Below are positions 16,184 through 23,558 of a stretch of 64,000 nucleotides of DNA, in pieces. Below the pieces are notes generated by a model, which was given only the letters and a program-made list of their open reading frames with translations, made no database searches and was not told the origin of the DNA. Location: assembly GCA_045546915.1 (NCBI GenBank), contig JAZQDU010000012.1, positions 1 through 64,000 on the forward strand. The letters are read 5' to 3'. A program made the position numbers and the translations under genes. The DNA comes from UMGS172 sp045546915 (GTDB lineage Bacteria > Bacillota > Clostridia > Oscillospirales > Acutalibacteraceae). Every line of letters starts with the position of its first letter. The first letter of the stretch is position 1.

Positions 16184-17686
16184 ATGAATAAAATTAAGAT
16201 TGGATGGAGTGAGGTTAGCCTCGTTCCTAACGGCAGAAAAGTAAACCTTGCAGGTCAATTTTACGAAAGAATTACCGATGAGGTTGAAACGCCTATAACA
16301 TCTACGGCTATGGCTATCGAATGTGGTGACGATTGTGCGATTTTCTGTTCGTGTGACCTTGTTTCAACAAGCCATCATTTACTTGAATCGGTAAGAGAAA
16401 GGCTTGTTAACATTGATGGTTTTCCTGTAGATAAGGTTATGATTAACTCTATTCATACGCACACAGCCCCCGATTACGGCAGAAGAGCTGATACTACTAC
16501 CATGAGTGGTTCTGCTATCGGTGTTTTACAGTCGATTGTGCCGAGTTTAAAATACGAGAAGTTAGTATCTTATGAAGGCGACGACCTTTTAAAAGATGAA
16601 GAGGCTCATGCGTTTCTTGCTGACCGTATTGCCGAAGCTGCAAAACAAGCTTGGGAAAATCGCAAAGAAGGAATGTATGCTCAAGGCTTTGGCAGAGCAG
16701 CTGTTGGCTTGTGCAGACGTGTTTGCTATACTGATGGTTCGGCTAAAATGTGGGGCAATACCGATACTGCAACATTCACCGAATTGGAGGCAGGAAATGA
16801 TAGTGGCATAGAGATGCTTTTCACTTTTACTGCTGATAAGAAATTGACAGGCGTAGTTGCAAACGTGGCTTGTCCTGCACAAGTGCTTGAACACAGAAGC
16901 TTTATTTCTTCGGATTATTGGGGCAAAGTAAAAGCTTTTCTTCGCAAAGAATACGGTGAAGATATTTTTGTGCTTGGTCTTTGTTCTGCTGCAGGTGACC
17001 AGTGCCCTCGCGATTTGGTGCGTTGGGTAGAGCCTGAAACTCCTATTAACGACCCTAACATTATCAGAAACAATGTAGTGACCAGAAAAGCAGACCCGTC
17101 GATGTTTGATGTTAGTGGCTGCACACTTATAGGTAGACGAATTACAAACGAAATTTTCTATGCTTTTGAGAGTCTTTGTGATGAAGATTATGTTGACTCT
17201 GCAAAGTTTGAGCATAAAAGAATAACGATTGATATGCCACTTCGTCGAGTAACACCAGCCGAAAAAGATGCAGCAATTAGCGCTATAGAGTCATTTGCCG
17301 AAAAGGTTGGAGACAGAACGATTGACTTTAAAGACAGCGCAAAGATGCATATACACGCAGGTGTTGTTTTGAGAAGTCAGTTGCAGGAAACGGTAGACGT
17401 AGTGCCTATTGAGGTACATATTATAAGACTTGGTGATATTGTGTTTGCTACTAATCCTTACGAGCTTTTCCTTGATTTTGGAAATCAGATTAAAGCAAGA
17501 AGCAAAGCATCACAAACTTTCCTTGTACAACTTTCTTGCGGAAACTATGGTTATCTTCCCACCAAAAAAGCCGAGCAGGGTAGTCATTATTCGGCTTACG
17601 TTTCAAGCGGAATGGCAGGCCATGCAGCAGGAGACTTGTTAGTTCGTACAACCGTTCAAAACATTAATGAGTTGATGAATAAATAA
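16184..17686 (+). CDS. Neutral ceramidase-like hydrolase family protein
   Basis: 500 residues, no signal peptide or membrane segment, so cytoplasmic. The order of motifs recalls the N-terminal domain of neutral/alkaline non-lysosomal ceramidases: an early GWSEVSL strand, the metal-binding INSIHTHTAPDYG (about residue 89-101) in place of the ceramidase THTHSGPG, and GLCSAAGDQCP (about 269) in place of NG-SGDVSP. Gut Clostridia carry many such proteins of unproved substrate; ceramide hydrolysis should not be assumed. ATG 16184 is 6 nt from AGGTG (GTG 16175 is the alternative). Expression is probably set by the divergent LysR protein. Confidence 0.72.
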   Translation: MNKIKIGWSEVSLVPNGRKVNLAGQFYERITDEVETPITSTAMAIECGDDCAIFCSCDLVSTSHHLLESVRERLVNIDGFPVDKVMINSIHTHTAPDYGRRADTTTMSGSAIGVLQSIVPSLKYEKLVSYEGDDLLKDEEAHAFLADRIAEAAKQAWENRKEGMYAQGFGRAAVGLCRRVCYTDGSAKMWGNTDTATFTELEAGNDSGIEMLFTFTADKKLTGVVANVACPAQVLEHRSFISSDYWGKVKAFLRKEYGEDIFVLGLCSAAGDQCPRDLVRWVEPETPINDPNIIRNNVVTRKADPSMFDVSGCTLIGRRITNEIFYAFESLCDEDYVDSAKFEHKRITIDMPLRRVTPAEKDAAISAIESFAEKVGDRTIDFKDSAKMHIHAGVVLRSQLQETVDVVPIEVHIIRLGDIVFATNPYELFLDFGNQIKARSKASQTFLVQLSCGNYGYLPTKKAEQGSHYSAYVSSGMAGHAAGDLLVRTTVQNINELMNK

Positions 17687-17700
17687 AAACATCTATTTTG

Positions 17701-18060
17701 TGTAGGGCAGGGGTTTACTCCTGCCCTATATTTTTTACATTAAACAAAACGGTAGGAGCAAGCCCCTACCGTACGAAGAGATTGTTTTATATATAAAACA
17801 GGTGCATTGTAGGGGCGATTCATGAATCGCCCGTCAAATTCTTCACGAAACCCAAAGGGGCGATTCATGAATCGCCCCCACAAAATGTGATAAGGAGATT
17901 GATTTATATATGAAAGCAACAGGTATAGTTCGTAGAATAGATGCTGGAGTTATAATAACACCAAAGCCGAAAAAAGTGCATAAATGCTGGGATTTTTGCA
18001 AGTTTGCCCCATTGAACGCATTGGTGTCAAAAACGGGTTTTTAGGCGGTTTTATACATAG
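17701..18060 (+). repeat. Dispersed repeat, copy 2 (compound)
   Basis: The 406-nt gap 17687-18092 holds only repeats. Hairpins occur at 17702-17729 (TAGGGCAG/CTGCCCTA) and 17750-17773 (CGGTAGG/CCTACCG). Two palindromes GGGCGATTCATGAATCGCCC lie at 17813-17832 and about 17858-17877. At 17892 follows AAGGAGATTGATTTATATATG and an ATG frame at 17910-18044 whose product would begin MKATGIVRRIDAGVIIT, nearly the SpoVT start, then turn into unrelated sequence (44 residues). The tail GTGCATAAATGCTGGG is shared with copies 1 and 3. Confidence 0.8.
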
Positions 18061-18061
18061 C

Positions 18062-18091
18062 AAAAAGCGAGGGAACTTCCCCTCGCTTTTT
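18062..18091. terminator. Terminator of the methionine cluster
   Basis: Arms AAAAAGCGAGGG and CCCTCGCTTTTT around AACTT, two nucleotides from the metH stop; A and T runs on both sides. Confidence 0.85.
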
Positions 18092-18092
18092 C

Positions 18093-20495
18093 TTAACTAA
18101 TCGCGTTTATGATTTCCTGCGCGTAGCGCACGCCTTCCATAGCGTCCTTGGCGTACTTGTCAGCGCCGATTTTGTCGGCGTATTCCTGCGTGAGCACAGC
18201 GCCGCCCACAATAATTTTGCACCAGGGTGCCTTGAGCCGAAGCTGTTTTATGGTTTCCTGCATCTGGGCAACTGTGGTGGTCATAAGAGCGCTTAAGCCC
18301 ACTACGGGAGCGTGAAGCTCGACAACCTTGTCGGCAATCACCTGCGGCGGTACGTCTTTGCCTAAGTCCACAACGTTAAAACCGTAGTTTTCGAGCAGCA
18401 GCTTGACAATGTTTTTTCCGATGTCGTGAACGTCCCCGCGGACGGTGGCAATAACAAAGGTGTTTTGAGACGCTGAGCCTTTCTTGCCCGACGACGCGGC
18501 CTTAATAACCTCAAAGGCGGCTTTTGCCGCCTCTGCACTCATAAGCAGTTGGGGCAGGTAAACCCTTTTTTTCTCAAATCCCTTTCCAACAATATTAAGA
18601 GCGGGAATGATCTCGCTGTTTATTACCTCGAGCGGCGAAGTGTGCGAAAGGAGGGTGGCGGTGATTTCCGCCGCCTTTTCTTTAAAGCCCTTTATGATCG
18701 CGTATTGACAGTCCGAATACGACTGATCTGAGACGCTTTGCTGAGCATTTGCGGCCTTTTCCTCGGTTACAAACCAGCTTGCCGCGCCTATGTACTCACT
18801 GCAGTTTGAGTCCAGACCCTTGAGCGCGTTGTAGGTGTAATACACCTTCATCATATCCGCCGAATAGGGATTCATAATGGCGGCGGACAGCCCGTTTTCG
18901 AGGGCTAGCGCAAAGAAGGTTCCGTTTATAGCATCGCGGTTAGGAAGACCAAACGAAACGTTGGAAACGCCCAAGGAGGTGTGGCAACCAAGGCGCTCCT
19001 TTATGGCCTTTAGCGAGGAGAGGGTAACCTTTGCGGCGCCCGTGTCGGCGCTTATGGTGAGTGCCAAAGGGTCAAAGATAACGTCTTTTTTGTCAATGCC
19101 GTATTCCGCGGCAGTTTTAAGTATTTTTTCGGCAATTTTAAATCTGCCCTCGGCAGTTTCGGGAATTCCGTTGTTGTCAAGGGTGAGTGCAACCACAAGG
19201 CCGCCGTACTTTTTCACAAGCGGGAAAACGGATCGCATACTTTCATCCTTGCCGTTTACCGAATTTATCATAGCCTTGCCGTTGTAGCGGCGCAGAGCGG
19301 CCTGCATTGCCGCAATGTTGGAACTGTCGATCTGGAGCGGGAGGTCTATAATTGCCTGAAGCTCGCAAACGGCCGTTTTGAGCATGGCTGTTTCATCAAT
19401 GTCGGGCATACCAACGTTTACGTCAAGCACCTGCGCACCTTTTTGCTGCTGATTTACGCCCTCGGATAAAATATAATCGATGTCGTTTTCCAAAAGAGCC
19501 TGCTTAAAACGCTTTTTGCCGGTGGGATTTATCCTCTCGCCTATAAGAATCGGCTTTTTGCCAAACTCCACAGCGTGCGAGTAGGAAGAAATCACGGTGA
19601 GGTTTTTCGGCTCTATTTTCACAGGGGAAAGCGGAGCAATCTTGTCGCAAAGCGACTTTATGTATTCGGGTGTGGTGCCGCAGCAGCCGCCCACTACGCG
19701 AACTCCAGCTTTTACAAGCTCTGCGATTTGGGAGGAAAACTCGTCTATGGTTATGTCAAAAACCGTTTTGCCGTTTTCTGACCTCGGCAGACCCGCGTTT
19801 GGCTTTAGTATTACAGGTACCGATGCCTTTTCAAGCAGCCTTCTTACCACGCCGCCAAGCTGACGTGGACCCAACGAGCAGTTTGCACCCAGGGCATCAA
19901 CTCCCATACCCTCAAGCAGGGCAACCATCGCCTCGGGGGACGCGCCGGTCATAAGCTTGCCGTCCTCGCCGTAGGCGTTTGATACAATTATCGGCAGATC
20001 GCTGTTTTCCTTGGCGGCCAGAAGCGCCGCCTTGGTTTCGTAGCTGTCGTTCATTGTTTCTATTATGATAAGGTCAACGCCGTACTTAACGCCGAGCTTT
20101 ACCGTCTTGGCAAAAACCTCAACCGCGTCCTCAAAATCAAGGTCTCCAAGCGGCTTTAACAGCTTTCCGCTCGGACCGATGTCAAGAGCCACAAACATTT
20201 CCTTTTTTGAGGTAGACTGCGCCTTTGCGGCCTTGGCGTTAGAGATAGCGGCGCTTATTATGTCCTCGAGCTCGTTGGGCTCGAATTTAAGCGAATTTGC
20301 ACCAAAGGTGTTGGTGCAGACAACGTTGCTGCCTGCGTCAAAGTAAGCCCTGTGTATATCGATTATCTCTTCGGCGTGGGATAAATTCCAGCGCTCGGGG
20401 TATTCTCCGAGCTTTAGCCCGCGCGCCTGAAGCAGTGTTCCCATACCGCCGTCAAGGCAGACTATGTTGTTCCTCAAAAAATCTCTAAAATTCAT
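18093..20495 (-). CDS. metH: Cobalamin-dependent methionine synthase (without activation domain)
   Basis: Transfers the methyl group of methyl-tetrahydrofolate to homocysteine through cobalamin. Domains in order: homocysteine-binding barrel (1-290) with zinc cysteines in GANCSLGP and GGCCGTTPEY; pterin-binding barrel (about 300-570) with ILIGERINPTGKK; helical cap (about 600-680) and B12-binding domain (about 690-800) with the axial-ligand motif DVHDIGKN. At 800 residues it lacks the C-terminal reactivation domain of the E. coli enzyme; this is supplied by the separate gene 1 nt upstream. Base composition is visibly richer in G+C (CGC, GCG, CTG codons) than surrounding genes. Confidence 0.94.
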   Translation of the reverse strand: MNFRDFLRNNIVCLDGGMGTLLQARGLKLGEYPERWNLSHAEEIIDIHRAYFDAGSNVVCTNTFGANSLKFEPNELEDIISAAISNAKAAKAQSTSKKEMFVALDIGPSGKLLKPLGDLDFEDAVEVFAKTVKLGVKYGVDLIIIETMNDSYETKAALLAAKENSDLPIIVSNAYGEDGKLMTGASPEAMVALLEGMGVDALGANCSLGPRQLGGVVRRLLEKASVPVILKPNAGLPRSENGKTVFDITIDEFSSQIAELVKAGVRVVGGCCGTTPEYIKSLCDKIAPLSPVKIEPKNLTVISSYSHAVEFGKKPILIGERINPTGKKRFKQALLENDIDYILSEGVNQQQKGAQVLDVNVGMPDIDETAMLKTAVCELQAIIDLPLQIDSSNIAAMQAALRRYNGKAMINSVNGKDESMRSVFPLVKKYGGLVVALTLDNNGIPETAEGRFKIAEKILKTAAEYGIDKKDVIFDPLALTISADTGAAKVTLSSLKAIKERLGCHTSLGVSNVSFGLPNRDAINGTFFALALENGLSAAIMNPYSADMMKVYYTYNALKGLDSNCSEYIGAASWFVTEEKAANAQQSVSDQSYSDCQYAIIKGFKEKAAEITATLLSHTSPLEVINSEIIPALNIVGKGFEKKRVYLPQLLMSAEAAKAAFEVIKAASSGKKGSASQNTFVIATVRGDVHDIGKNIVKLLLENYGFNVVDLGKDVPPQVIADKVVELHAPVVGLSALMTTTVAQMQETIKQLRLKAPWCKIIVGGAVLTQEYADKIGADKYAKDAMEGVRYAQEIINAIS

Positions 20496-20496
20496 A

Positions 20497-21093
20497 CTAT
20501 ACCTCTGAAAGTGTATTTTCGTTTAACCCAACAAATGCCGTAACCGACTTTGAAGGCGACATCAACAAGCTATCGTTAAGAGTAATCCATGCGCTCCTTT
20601 CACAGTCAAGAGCCGAAAAAACGATTTTTTGGCTTTCGAGCGAGAGGTCTCCGTATCCGGGGCTGAAGCGTGGGCGGACAGAGGCGCACTCGCCTGCAAT
20701 ATCGGCGCAAAAAGCGTCGCAAAGCGCATCGGCTCTTTCAGAGCCGATGGCTTGAAGTATCAGCGCCCTTGCCGGAGAGAGCCGTGAATATTTTGCAATA
20801 AGTCGGTCAAGTTCTATGCCGACTGTTGCCGCAAAAACGATAGCCTTTTTACAACCTTTAAGATTTTGCGACAGGTCTTTCGATTCAAGTCGAAAAAGAC
20901 CAAAATCGCAAACCTCGTCGTTTAGTTTAACTTCAAGTTCGCGGTAGCAGATCTTATATTTAAGGAGAGGGCGTGCCTCTTCTATACATTCTCTTACGAG
21001 AGCGAGGGTCAGTTCGCTCTTGTCGCCGCCTGCGTATCGTAAAATTTCCTTTTCGCAAAAAGGCGGCTCGCTGTAGGTTTTAGTTAAAATCAT
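20497..21093 (-). CDS. Methionine synthase activation-domain protein
   Basis: Stand-alone homologue of the MetH activation domain, 198 residues, which re-methylates oxidised cobalamin using S-adenosylmethionine. The motifs RPRFSPGYGDLSLESQ (about 148-163) and PSKSVTAFVGL near the C-terminus are the SAM-binding signature of this domain. An N-terminal part (EILRYAGG) is typical of clostridial stand-alone versions. It lies between metF (4-nt gap) and metH (1-nt gap) and shares their G+C-rich codon use, so the three are one operon. Confidence 0.9.
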   Translation of the reverse strand: MILTKTYSEPPFCEKEILRYAGGDKSELTLALVRECIEEARPLLKYKICYRELEVKLNDEVCDFGLFRLESKDLSQNLKGCKKAIVFAATVGIELDRLIAKYSRLSPARALILQAIGSERADALCDAFCADIAGECASVRPRFSPGYGDLSLESQKIVFSALDCERSAWITLNDSLLMSPSKSVTAFVGLNENTLSEV

Positions 21094-21097
21094 AAGC

Positions 21098-21961
21098 CTA
21101 TTTACCTATAATGTCGCAGAGGTTGTCCTGTATTTTCCTTGCGATGTCGGGCTTGTTCATCGAATAAACGTGAACGTTTGTTATGCCGTTTGCGTACAGG
21201 TCGATGATTTGGTCGGTGGCGTAGGCGATGCCCGCCTGCTTCATAGCCGCACTATCGTCGCCGAATTTGTCTACGAGACACTTGAATCTTTGCGGCATAA
21301 ACGAGCCCGAAAGCTTTATGGCACGCTCGAGCTGATTTGCGTTGGTGATGGGCATAATTCCCGGAATTACGGGAACGGTTATGCCTGCCTCGCGTATTTT
21401 ATAAAGGAAATTGTAAAGCAGATTGTTGTCAAAAAACATCTGGGTGGTTAAAAAATCACAGCCGGCATCAACCTTTTCTTTGAGAAACTTGATGTCCTCT
21501 TTTTGGTTTTCGCTTTCGGGGTGAATTTCGGGGTAGCAGGCTCCGCCAACGCAAAAGTCTGCGTCCACGGCTTTGATTTCTCTCACAAGCTCGATGGCGT
21601 GCTTGTAATCCTGCAAGCTGTTTTCGGAAACAAGGTCTCCGCGCAGGGCCATGATGTTCTGAATTCCGACGTTTTTAATGTCGTTAATTCGGGAGCGGAC
21701 GGTTTCTTTAGTGGAGGAAACGCAGGTAAGATGCGCAAGCGACGGCACGCCGTAGTCCTGCTTAATTTGTTTTGCGATTTCGAGGGTATACTTGCTTGTT
21801 CCGCCGCCTGCGCCGTATGTAACGCTCATAAAAGCAGGGCGCAACTTTGCTATTTCCTCAACGGCCGCGCGCACGCTTTCAAAATTGTAATCGGTTTTTG
21901 GAGGAAAGACCTCAAAAGAAATTGACAGGGTATTTTTTTTGAGAAGATCGGCGATTTTCAT
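21098..21961 (-). CDS. metF: Methylenetetrahydrofolate reductase
   Basis: 287-residue single-domain barrel enzyme that makes methyl-tetrahydrofolate, the methyl donor for MetH. Signatures: SISFEVFPPK near the start, SVTYGAGGG (about 45), LAHLTC (about 74), ALRGD (about 105), DFLTTQMFFD (about 165) and PVIPGIMPI (about 195). First gene of the operon; a TATAAT box lies on the minus strand at 21989-21994 with no good -35 partner. No SAM or cobalamin riboswitch was recognised upstream. Confidence 0.95.
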   Translation of the reverse strand: MKIADLLKKNTLSISFEVFPPKTDYNFESVRAAVEEIAKLRPAFMSVTYGAGGGTSKYTLEIAKQIKQDYGVPSLAHLTCVSSTKETVRSRINDIKNVGIQNIMALRGDLVSENSLQDYKHAIELVREIKAVDADFCVGGACYPEIHPESENQKEDIKFLKEKVDAGCDFLTTQMFFDNNLLYNFLYKIREAGITVPVIPGIMPITNANQLERAIKLSGSFMPQRFKCLVDKFGDDSAAMKQAGIAYATDQIIDLYANGITNVHVYSMNKPDIARKIQDNLCDIIGK

Positions 21962-22065
21962 TTCCCCACTCCTTTCATAATCGTCTTTATTATATCACAA
22001 AGTATTTAAAAAGTAAATCTGTGCAGTATAAATCCCCTCAAAATACAGATAATAAGAACCATACG

Positions 22066-22096
22066 GCGTTTCCAAATTTGGGAAATTTGACGCCTG
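22066..22096. repeat. Inverted repeat in the metF upstream gap
   Basis: GGCGTTTCC, AAATTTGGGAAATTT, GACGCC forms an imperfect palindrome in the 478-nt gap 21962-22439, which contains no gene. It does not match a riboswitch I recognise and may belong to the neighbouring repeat. Confidence 0.4.
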
Positions 22097-22154
22097 AGTG
22101 AACCTTGTTACTCGCGTTCGCTCGTAATATACAACACAATTTGTAAATTTTGTG

Positions 22155-22360
22155 TTGTAGGGGCGATTCATGAATCGCCCGTCAAATTCTTCACAAAACC
22201 CAAACGGGCGATTCGTGAATCGTCCCTACAAAATGTGATAAGGAGATTGATTTATATATGAAAGCAACAGGAATAGTTCGTAGAATAGAGGCTCGTGTTA
22301 TAATAACACAAAAGTGCTATAAAGCCTTATGAATACTGGGCTTTTAGGCGATTTTTAAAG
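22155..22360 (+). repeat. Dispersed repeat, copy 3 (spoVT-start element)
   Basis: Palindromes GGGCGATTCATGAATCGCCC (22161-22180) and a second diverged one (about 22205-22224) are followed by AAGGAGATTGATTTATATATG and an ATG frame at 22258-22332 encoding 24 residues that begin MKATGIVRRIEARVIIT. The first 30 nt of this frame differ from spoVT by one base. Relative to spoVT six nt are missing after codon 11, a change shared with copy 2. Same orientation as copy 2, so the two are direct repeats on either side of metF-metH. Confidence 0.82.
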
Positions 22361-22401
22361 AAAAATTTTTGACAAAAAATAGCATATTTTGTTCTATACA
22401 T

Positions 22402-22436
22402 AGCAAAAGCGAGGTGAATTTCGCCTCGCTTTTGCT
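22402..22436. terminator. Terminator of the restriction-modification operon
   Basis: Arms AGCAAAAGCGAGG and CCTCGCTTTTGCT around a short loop, 4 nt from the stop of the specificity gene. Confidence 0.8.
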
Positions 22437-22439
22437 ATT

Positions 22440-23558
22440 TTACTGATTATTTGAAACAATAATTTTAGTTGCGTTGATTTTGGCATCGCTATACTTAACT
22501 ACATCTTTGATAACAAGTTTTTGAATAGCAGATATTAGTGTTTCCATATATGAATAGTTGGGTTTCCCGTCCCTTTCCGGCAACATAATATCAAGCGCAT
22601 CTGCATCCTTAGCATAGAAATTATGCCCATAATCAAATTTACCTGTATGAGATGCTTTATGAATTGCTGATGTAACAAAGATTGATGCTTTCGTGGGAAG
22701 TTTATCGGTATGTACCACTGTAATATGGTCATCCGCACCATATTTATAGTTGCGATATTTTGCAGAGCCAAACATATCAATGGTTGTTGTATTTTCGTTG
22801 AACACTTCAACCTTATTACCTATATGTGCAGATATACCTTCAGATGCTTCTCCGGCAGTGACAAAGGGTAATTTTCCAACAATTCGATCCGCACTCCTTA
22901 ATCGTTTGCCTCTTGTGGATTTACCGAACAACTTCTCTAAATTAAAAGACTTCCAGTTGATTGATTGATACTCTTGTAGAGCTTTAAGCTCTGCAACCGA
23001 CAATTCATAATTGTCGAATCCGCTTACTGTTAGATAAGCGGATAGCTCAGCTACCCGCTGAGCTTCCAGCTCAGCTATAAATGACTCCATAAAATCAAAA
23101 TCAATTTTACCGTCTTTGATAGGAAGTTGTATCTTTGTTTTATTCATTTCTTCTCTATTGAATTTATGACCATAATCATAATATTTGTTGGATGTTGCAA
23201 TTCTGCAAGAAGAAATTAAAAATTCTGCTATTTTTTTATTAAAAGGTTTAAATTTCGGAACGAAATGCTGAATATGAGAATACCCAATAAAATCATTTTG
23301 TTGATAAAACATTGTTTCGGCACCGACAGTTGTATCAGAACAAGTTATCGTGTTTCCACAATTAAGAGGTTTTAGTGATGAAAAACCCATTACACCGTTA
23401 TCAATAGATTGATTTGAAACCAACGGTATATTACCACCTGTCAGTATTTCTTCATTGGATAAACGATAGTACTTTGTTGGATTGATTTCAAATAGATCCC
23501 CAAGCTCATATTCGCCCCACTTAACCGCTTGTAATTTTTTATTAAGTGAGGCTTCTAT
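22440..23558 (-). CDS. hsdS: Restriction-modification specificity subunit, start unclear
   Basis: DNA-recognition subunit with two target-recognition domains. The first starts at WGEYELGDLFEI and the second at WKSFNLEKLFG; each ends in a similar block (DYGHKFNREEMNKTKIQLP and DYGHNFYAKDADALDIMLP), so the protein is an internal duplication, followed by helical spacers (FIAELEAQRVAEL). The open frame runs up to a TGA near 23570 and overlaps the end of the methylase gene, but it has no ATG or GTG before residue 45; the first usable codon is TTG 23423, which would cut into domain one. A one-base backward shift at GGAAAATAG (23555-23563) would join it in frame to the methylase. See findings. About 372 residues from 23558. 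Confidence 0.75.
   Translation of the reverse strand: MEASLNKKLQAVKWGEYELGDLFEINPTKYYRLSNEEILTGGNIPLVSNQSIDNGVMGFSSLKPLNCGNTITCSDTTVGAETMFYQQNDFIGYSHIQHFVPKFKPFNKKIAEFLISSCRIATSNKYYDYGHKFNREEMNKTKIQLPIKDGKIDFDFMESFIAELEAQRVAELSAYLTVSGFDNYELSVAELKALQEYQSINWKSFNLEKLFGKSTRGKRLRSADRIVGKLPFVTAGEASEGISAHIGNKVEVFNENTTTIDMFGSAKYRNYKYGADDHITVVHTDKLPTKASIFVTSAIHKASHTGKFDYGHNFYAKDADALDIMLPERDGKPNYSYMETLISAIQKLVIKDVVKYSDAKINATKIIVSNNQ

Noticed and set aside
16589..17215. 208-codon open frame on the minus strand
   Set aside because: Antisense to the ceramidase-like gene; no motif, no ribosome site.
17701..17880. CRISPR-like array of palindromes
   Set aside because: Only two copies of the unit, no regular spacers and no cas genes; explained by dispersed palindromic repeats.
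21962..22150. SAM or cobalamin riboswitch before metF
   Set aside because: No matching core motif; only an inverted repeat and an incomplete promoter were seen.
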